This document shows, in pieces, positions 5,280-8,616 of a stretch of DNA of 8,616 nt. The stretch is taken from positions 1 to 8,616 of the forward strand of contig CABRZN010000084.1 in assembly GCA_902475445.1 (NCBI GenBank). Direction: 5' to 3'. Source of the DNA: an uncultured Collinsella sp. (GTDB lineage: Bacteria; Actinomycetota; Coriobacteriia; Coriobacteriales; Coriobacteriaceae). The notes under the pieces were generated by a model. The model saw only the letters and a program-made list of their open reading frames with translations, ran no database searches and was not told where the DNA came from. Positions within the stretch are counted from its first letter, which is position 1. Every line of letters begins with the position of its first letter. The translations under genes and the position numbers were made by a program.

Positions 5280-6575
5280 TTATTTGGCGCCTTGCATGAC
5301 CTCGTCGAGGGTAACGCTTACGGCGTGCTGTGTCGGCACCCAGTCAACCTTCAGGAACAGCGCTGCCACCGTAATGGGGATATAGCTGATCATAAAGATC
5401 GGGAAGGTAAACAGGTTGGTCACCAGACGCCACTTTTGCGCACAGTGAATGTGCTTATACTCAAAGATGGTCGTGAGCAACGCCAGGATAAAGAACGTCT
5501 GATACATCATGGCGAAGGTCAAAATGAGCGAAGCGGCGCAGGCTTGCATCTCGACTTCGGTAGCCAAAAAGCCATGCGAAAGACCGCCCACGATGAGGAA
5601 CGTCGCATTGGCGAGCATCGAGATCAGCGATAGCAGCATACCCGGGGCGATCGTCATAAACATGTCATAGGCGGCAAAGCGATGGTAGCGGAAGGTCGAT
5701 TTGACCAAGTGCTTACCGTAGGTAAAGAATACCTGGTAGAAGCCCTTAGTCCAACGCATACGCTGCTTCCAGGAAGCCTTAAACGTCACGGGCTGTTCGT
5801 CAAAGAACTCCGCCGGCGCATAACCGATGCGGATGCCGTGGATGGCGCAGAACGTGGTGAACTGAATGTCCTCAGTCAGCGTGTGGAACTGCCAGCCGTG
5901 CATGCCCTCGATGACACTGGCAGAAATGAGATAGCCCGAGCCCGATACAGCGCAAGAAGTCTTGCAGATATTACGCGCATTGTTAAGGAAGCGCGCCTCG
6001 CGCAGATACCACGTGGCATTAGCCGCCGAGATCCACGAGCTGCCGAAGTTCTTGGAGTTGCGGTAGCTCGTGACCACATGAAAGCCCTGGTCAAAAGCAT
6101 CGTTCATCTTGGAAACGTAATCACGGGAGATGACGTTATCGGCATCGAAGATAAAATAGCCCTCAAAGGTATCGGGATACTCGTTGAGAATGCGGTCGAA
6201 ACCAAAGTCCATGACCCAGCTCTTACCCTTGCGGGCAAGGTCGTTGCGCTCATAGACAATGGCGCCCGCCTCGCGCGCAAGCTGTGCCGTGTTGTCGGTG
6301 CAGGCGTCGGCGACCACAAAGACCTCGATAAGCTCGGACGGATAGTCCTGATCCTTGATGGAGCGAACGAGGTTGGCGATCACGGCCTCCTCGTTATGCG
6401 CCGCGATAAAGAAGGCATAACGGTGGAGTTTTTTGGCCTTGGGAGGCGCGACCTCGCCACGAAGAGCGCCAATGACAAAGAAGACCACCTGGTACAGGAA
6501 GCAGACCGTGAGCAGCGTGACGACAATCTGGTTGAAGATCACGATGGGTGTGTTGGTTTGTAAAAAGGCGAGCAT
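5280..6575 (-). CDS. Membrane-bound processive family 2 glycosyltransferase
   Basis: This 431-residue inverting GT2 enzyme is of the cellulose/hyaluronan/poly-GlcNAc synthase type. It would polymerise a sugar from an activated donor at the inner membrane face, possibly moving the chain across the membrane. An N-terminal membrane helix (about 11-36) precedes the GT-A domain. In that domain FIAAHNEE (56-63), FVVADACTDN (86-95), the metal-binding DAD (144-146), the catalytic TED (234-236) and QRMRW (271-275, the QxxRW motif of processive enzymes) are all intact. Three to four more membrane helices fill about 298-410. The frame opens at a TTG (6590), but the ATG at 6575 has GGGAG five bases upstream and is preferred. 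No PilZ domain, deacetylase or export gene is adjacent, so the polymer cannot be named; PgaC-like or HasA-like activity are both possible. It appears to be a single-gene unit with its own promoter candidate and a strong terminator. Confidence 0.88.
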   Translation of the reverse strand: MLAFLQTNTPIVIFNQIVVTLLTVCFLYQVVFFVIGALRGEVAPPKAKKLHRYAFFIAAHNEEAVIANLVRSIKDQDYPSELIEVFVVADACTDNTAQLAREAGAIVYERNDLARKGKSWVMDFGFDRILNEYPDTFEGYFIFDADNVISRDYVSKMNDAFDQGFHVVTSYRNSKNFGSSWISAANATWYLREARFLNNARNICKTSCAVSGSGYLISASVIEGMHGWQFHTLTEDIQFTTFCAIHGIRIGYAPAEFFDEQPVTFKASWKQRMRWTKGFYQVFFTYGKHLVKSTFRYHRFAAYDMFMTIAPGMLLSLISMLANATFLIVGGLSHGFLATEVEMQACAASLILTFAMMYQTFFILALLTTIFEYKHIHCAQKWRLVTNLFTFPIFMISYIPITVAALFLKVDWVPTQHAVSVTLDEVMQGAK

Positions 6576-6609
6576 GCAGGCTCCCAGCAACGCGTTACGT
6601 AAACAATCG

Positions 6610-6639
6610 TATATCTTACCGCAGGCTTACCGAGTTCAA
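6610..6639 (-). promoter_or_regulatory. Candidate housekeeping promoter for the glycosyltransferase gene
   Basis: On the minus strand TTGAAC (6639-6634) and GATATA (6615-6610) are spaced by 18 bases, resembling sigma-70 -35 and -10 elements. They lie in the gap between the pseudouridine synthase stop and the glycosyltransferase start, and would give a leader of about 28 bases. The -10 is imperfect. Confidence 0.4.
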
Positions 6640-6657
6640 GAAACCACCTAATACTGG

Positions 6658-7671
6658 CTAGGCTTCGAGCAGACCGAGCTGCGGGACGATTTCGTCGCCG
6701 GCGGCAGTGCGACCGAGCGAACGCGGGGCCAGGTCATCCAAAACCGCCGCAAGATCCCACGGCAGCTCGTCGCGGCACTCGATGCGCTCGCCCGTCACGG
6801 GATGGTCGAACGCCACGCGCCAGGAATGGAGGAACTGCCTGGTCAGACCATGATCGGCACGCGTATCACACTTGCCGTAGAGCGGGTCGCCCACGCAGGC
6901 ATGGTTGATATGGCGCATGTGCACACGAATCTGATGCGTGCGACCAGTAAACAGGTGGCACTCGACGAGCGTGTAGCCGTCGTCGAAACGCGTGGAATCA
7001 AAGCGCTCGAGCACCTTGAAGGTCGTGATGGCCTGACGCGCAAAGGGGTCATCGGAAACCGCCATCTTGACGCGGTCGCGCGTCGATCGGGCAATGCCGG
7101 TGTTGATGGTGCCCTCGTCCATGGCGATGTGCCCGTGAACAAGTGTGATATAGCGACGGTCGAGCGTACGCGTGCGGATGAGATTTTGGAGCGCGCGCTG
7201 GGTGTCGTCGTCCTTTGCCGCAAGCATGAGACCCGAGGTATCGCGATCCAGGCGATGCACAATACCGGGGCGGTCCTCGCCCTGCACGGTGCCCAGATGG
7301 TCGATACCGCAGTGATAGACCAGGGCATTCGCGAGCGTACCGCTCTCATGACCATGCGCAGGATGGCACACCAGGCCGCGCTGCTTGGAGAGTACAATGA
7401 GATAATCGTCCTCATAGCGAATGTCGAGCGGGATGGCTTCGGGAATCACGTCAGTCGGATCGTGCGGCTCGGGAAGGTCGACCGAGATGCGGTCACCGGA
7501 GCGCACGGCATACTTTTTTGACAGGCAGGTCTCGCCGTTGACGGCAACGGCACCGCCCTCGATCAGATGCGCACAGGCAGAGCGCGTGGGACAGCCATCG
7601 TTGGCACCCAGATAGGCGTCAAGACGCTGACCAGCGGAATCGTCGGCAACGAGAATATGGATGTCGGCCAT
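6658..7671 (-). CDS. RluD-type large-subunit rRNA pseudouridine synthase (RluA family)
   Basis: A 337-residue RluA-family pseudouridine synthase, which isomerises specific uridines in RNA. An S4 RNA-binding domain covers about residues 14-62 (GQRLDAYLGA through VNGETCLSKKYAVRSGDRI). The catalytic domain follows, with HRLDRDTSG at 139-147; D142 is the expected catalytic aspartate. FTGRTHQIRVHMRHI (241-255) is the conserved second motif. Length and the S4 domain fit RluD/RluC, which modify 23S rRNA, but the exact uridines cannot be read from sequence, so I give no symbol. The ATG at 7671 shares one base with the lspA stop (TAATG), a tight coupling and a common gene order in many bacteria. No clear terminator follows before the glycosyltransferase gene. 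Confidence 0.92.
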   Translation of the reverse strand: MADIHILVADDSAGQRLDAYLGANDGCPTRSACAHLIEGGAVAVNGETCLSKKYAVRSGDRISVDLPEPHDPTDVIPEAIPLDIRYEDDYLIVLSKQRGLVCHPAHGHESGTLANALVYHCGIDHLGTVQGEDRPGIVHRLDRDTSGLMLAAKDDDTQRALQNLIRTRTLDRRYITLVHGHIAMDEGTINTGIARSTRDRVKMAVSDDPFARQAITTFKVLERFDSTRFDDGYTLVECHLFTGRTHQIRVHMRHINHACVGDPLYGKCDTRADHGLTRQFLHSWRVAFDHPVTGERIECRDELPWDLAAVLDDLAPRSLGRTAAGDEIVPQLGLLEA

Positions 7672-8270
7672 TAGCGCTCATTCCTTTCGCGAATCTTGCG
7701 GGCACGCTCCCCACGCTGCTTAGCTTTGCGTTTGGCTCGGGCCTCGTCACGGGCGTTGAGCTCGGCAGTCGCATCGACCTCGCGAGCGGCGGGACTCAAG
7801 AACATGTAACCAATGAGCGCCAGCACGACGCCGACCGTAATGCCGATATCAGCCACGTTAAAGACGGGAAAGTCGATGAACGTGGTGGCAATGAAATCGG
7901 TCACGAAGCCAAAGGCTAGGCGGTCAATCGCATTGCCGATGGCGCCGCCCGCAACCATAGCCATGCCCACAACCTCAAGACGAGCGAGCTGAGGCGCACG
8001 GAGCAAGTACACGGCAATGGCGACAATGACCGCAAGCGCCAGCACAGCAAACGCTATGCCATGCCCTTCGCCCATGCTAAAGGCAGCACCGATGTTGCGA
8101 ACAAACACGAAATCGATCACGCCGGGGATAACGGTCATATGCAGGGCATCGCCCACGGCACGAACTGCAAGCTTGGTAAGCTGGTCAACAAGCAGCACAA
8201 CGAGCGCTACCCCACCAGCAACGCCTAACCTCCAACGCAAAGGCGGCGTCATATCCGCACCACGACCCAA
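7671..8270 (-). CDS. lspA: Lipoprotein signal peptidase (signal peptidase II)
   Basis: This polytopic aspartyl protease removes the signal peptide of diacylglyceryl-modified prolipoproteins at the membrane. From the TTG at 8270 it has 199 residues and four membrane segments. Conserved elements are DQLTK (29-33), RNIGAAFS (58-65), GGAIGNAIDRLAFGFVTDFI (108-127) and FNVADIGI (137-144). D125 and D141 match the catalytic pair known from structures of the family; N113 and D116 are also conserved. The TTG start has AGGGGA five bases upstream. An ATG at 8252 would give 193 residues and a more usual N-terminus, but its SD is weak, so the start is uncertain. After the last helix an unusually basic tail of about 38 residues follows (KRKAKQRGERARKIRERNER at the end), presumably cytoplasmic. 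It overlaps the pseudouridine synthase gene by one base. Confidence 0.94.
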   Translation of the reverse strand: MGRGADMTPPLRWRLGVAGGVALVVLLVDQLTKLAVRAVGDALHMTVIPGVIDFVFVRNIGAAFSMGEGHGIAFAVLALAVIVAIAVYLLRAPQLARLEVVGMAMVAGGAIGNAIDRLAFGFVTDFIATTFIDFPVFNVADIGITVGVVLALIGYMFLSPAAREVDATAELNARDEARAKRKAKQRGERARKIRERNER

Positions 8271-8389
8271 AGAAATCCCCTACCCTAAGAACATCGAATT
8301 ACGTTTAACGCAATTAACCATCTTATATTGCCACACGCAGAACGCACGACATATCCACCAACGCTAGCGAAATAATCAGCATAAAACGA

Positions 8390-8420
8390 AAGCGACATTC
8401 CGAAAAACAGAATGCCGCTT
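8390..8420 (-). terminator. Terminator-like hairpin upstream of lspA
   Basis: On the minus strand AAGCGGCATTC (8420-8410) pairs with GAATGTCGCTT (8400-8390) over 11 positions with one G-U, around a 9-base loop. TTTCGTTTTATG follows, a broken T-run. The G-U pair exists only in the minus-strand RNA (it is an A-C mismatch on plus), which favours minus-strand function. It could end a transcript from a gene beyond the right edge, or act as an attenuator in front of lspA. Confidence 0.55.
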
Positions 8421-8434
8421 GAATATGACACAGG

Positions 8435-8490
8435 TAGTCGTTGGGGACGTTCTTGTTTGACTAGTCGTTTAAGAACGTCCCCAACGACTA
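8435..8490. repeat. Perfect 20-bp inverted repeat with 16-base loop
   Basis: TAGTCGTTGGGGACGTTCTT (8435-8454) is exactly complementary to 8471-8490. The 16-base loop contains GACTAGTC (8459-8466), itself a palindrome that reuses the TAGTC of the arm. Neither strand has a T-run after the stem, so it is not a standard terminator. It looks like a REP-type or miniature intergenic palindrome. No other full copy lies in the window. Confidence 0.75.
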
Positions 8491-8491
8491 G

Positions 8492-8599
8492 GTCCATAGA
8501 AACGCCGCATTACCGTCGCCAACAGCGAAAACGTCCCTAAGCGAGCAAGGTGACGTGAAAAAGGAGGGAAGCGTACTTTGGTACGCGACCGACGATTGA
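8492..8599 (+). pseudogene. Possible gene remnant or 3' end of an unrecognised repeat (34 codons)
   Basis: After a TAG at 8489-8491 the plus-strand frame is open for about 35 codons to a TGA at 8597-8599. It reads in its last part SLSEQGDVKKEGSVLWYATD plus a final Asp. There is no ATG and no SD near its beginning, but the composition looks protein-like rather than like an antisense shadow, because nothing is encoded opposite. It may be the tail of a decayed gene or part of a repeat element. I recognise no family, and chance is a real alternative at this length. Confidence 0.2.
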
Positions 8600-8616
8600 A
8601 CGTCAGATTGCCGCTT

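Larger units (their letters stand above)
8271..8616. other. Non-coding stretch upstream of lspA with several hairpins
   Basis: No gene in these 346 bases is convincing. From left to right it holds the lspA leader with a weak TATAAG -10-like hexamer on the minus strand (8327-8322; no good -35), a terminator-like hairpin (8390-8420) and a 20-bp inverted repeat (8435-8490). Next is a short open tail on the plus strand (to 8599) that contains a small hairpin at 8571-8586. The density of inverted repeats sets this gap apart from the other, short gaps in the window. Confidence 0.7.

Noticed and set aside
5682..6563. Long plus-strand open frame of 293 codons
   Set aside because: It lies entirely opposite the glycosyltransferase gene, whose motifs are intact; the frame is a by-product of high G+C codon bias.
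8285..8497. 70-codon minus-strand open frame upstream of lspA
   Set aside because: It runs through the 20-bp palindrome and the terminator-like hairpin, has no SD and shows no family-like motif.
8561..8616. AAGGAGGG followed after nine bases by a TTG, as a plus-strand gene start running off the edge
   Set aside because: Only 13 codons are visible, and the SD-like bases sit within another open tail and next to a hairpin; not enough to support a gene.

Overview
The window is a stretch of chromosome in which all ten recognisable genes lie on the minus strand, so it reads from right (8616) to left (1). G+C looks moderately high. The gene content is bacterial housekeeping plus one stress-type sigma factor module. 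The composition, the compact overlapping genes and the GGGGAC-type intergenic palindromes make me think of a gut actinobacterium of the Coriobacteriia, such as Collinsella. That placement is inference from general familiarity and rests on no search.

Layout in transcription order. Positions 8616-8271 hold no convincing gene. They contain a 20-bp perfect inverted repeat, a terminator-like hairpin and a short open tail of unknown origin. Next come lspA (signal peptidase II) and an RluD-type pseudouridine synthase, overlapping by one base (TAATG). A membrane-bound processive family 2 glycosyltransferase follows, with its own candidate promoter, and ends in a 17-bp stem terminator. After that are a minimal A24 prepilin peptidase, a dGTPase-like HD phosphohydrolase and rarA, a AAA+ ATPase acting at stalled replication forks.

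The left quarter is the most distinctive part. It is a four-gene chain: a DUF948 membrane/coiled-coil protein, an RsbW-like anti-sigma factor, a SigB/SigF-class sigma factor and the start of an AI-2E family membrane protein. The joins are an 8-base overlap, a 1-base gap and a 4-base overlap, so the products are probably made together. The RsbW-like protein aligns well with the family but has lost the ATP-binding asparagine and the glycine-rich boxes. No STAS anti-anti-sigma gene is present. The classic partner-switching cycle, in which the anti-sigma factor phosphorylates its antagonist, may therefore not apply here. A GGGTAT hexamer upstream of the chain suggests possible autoregulation by the sigma factor.

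I see no rRNA, tRNA, CRISPR array, insertion sequence or phage gene.
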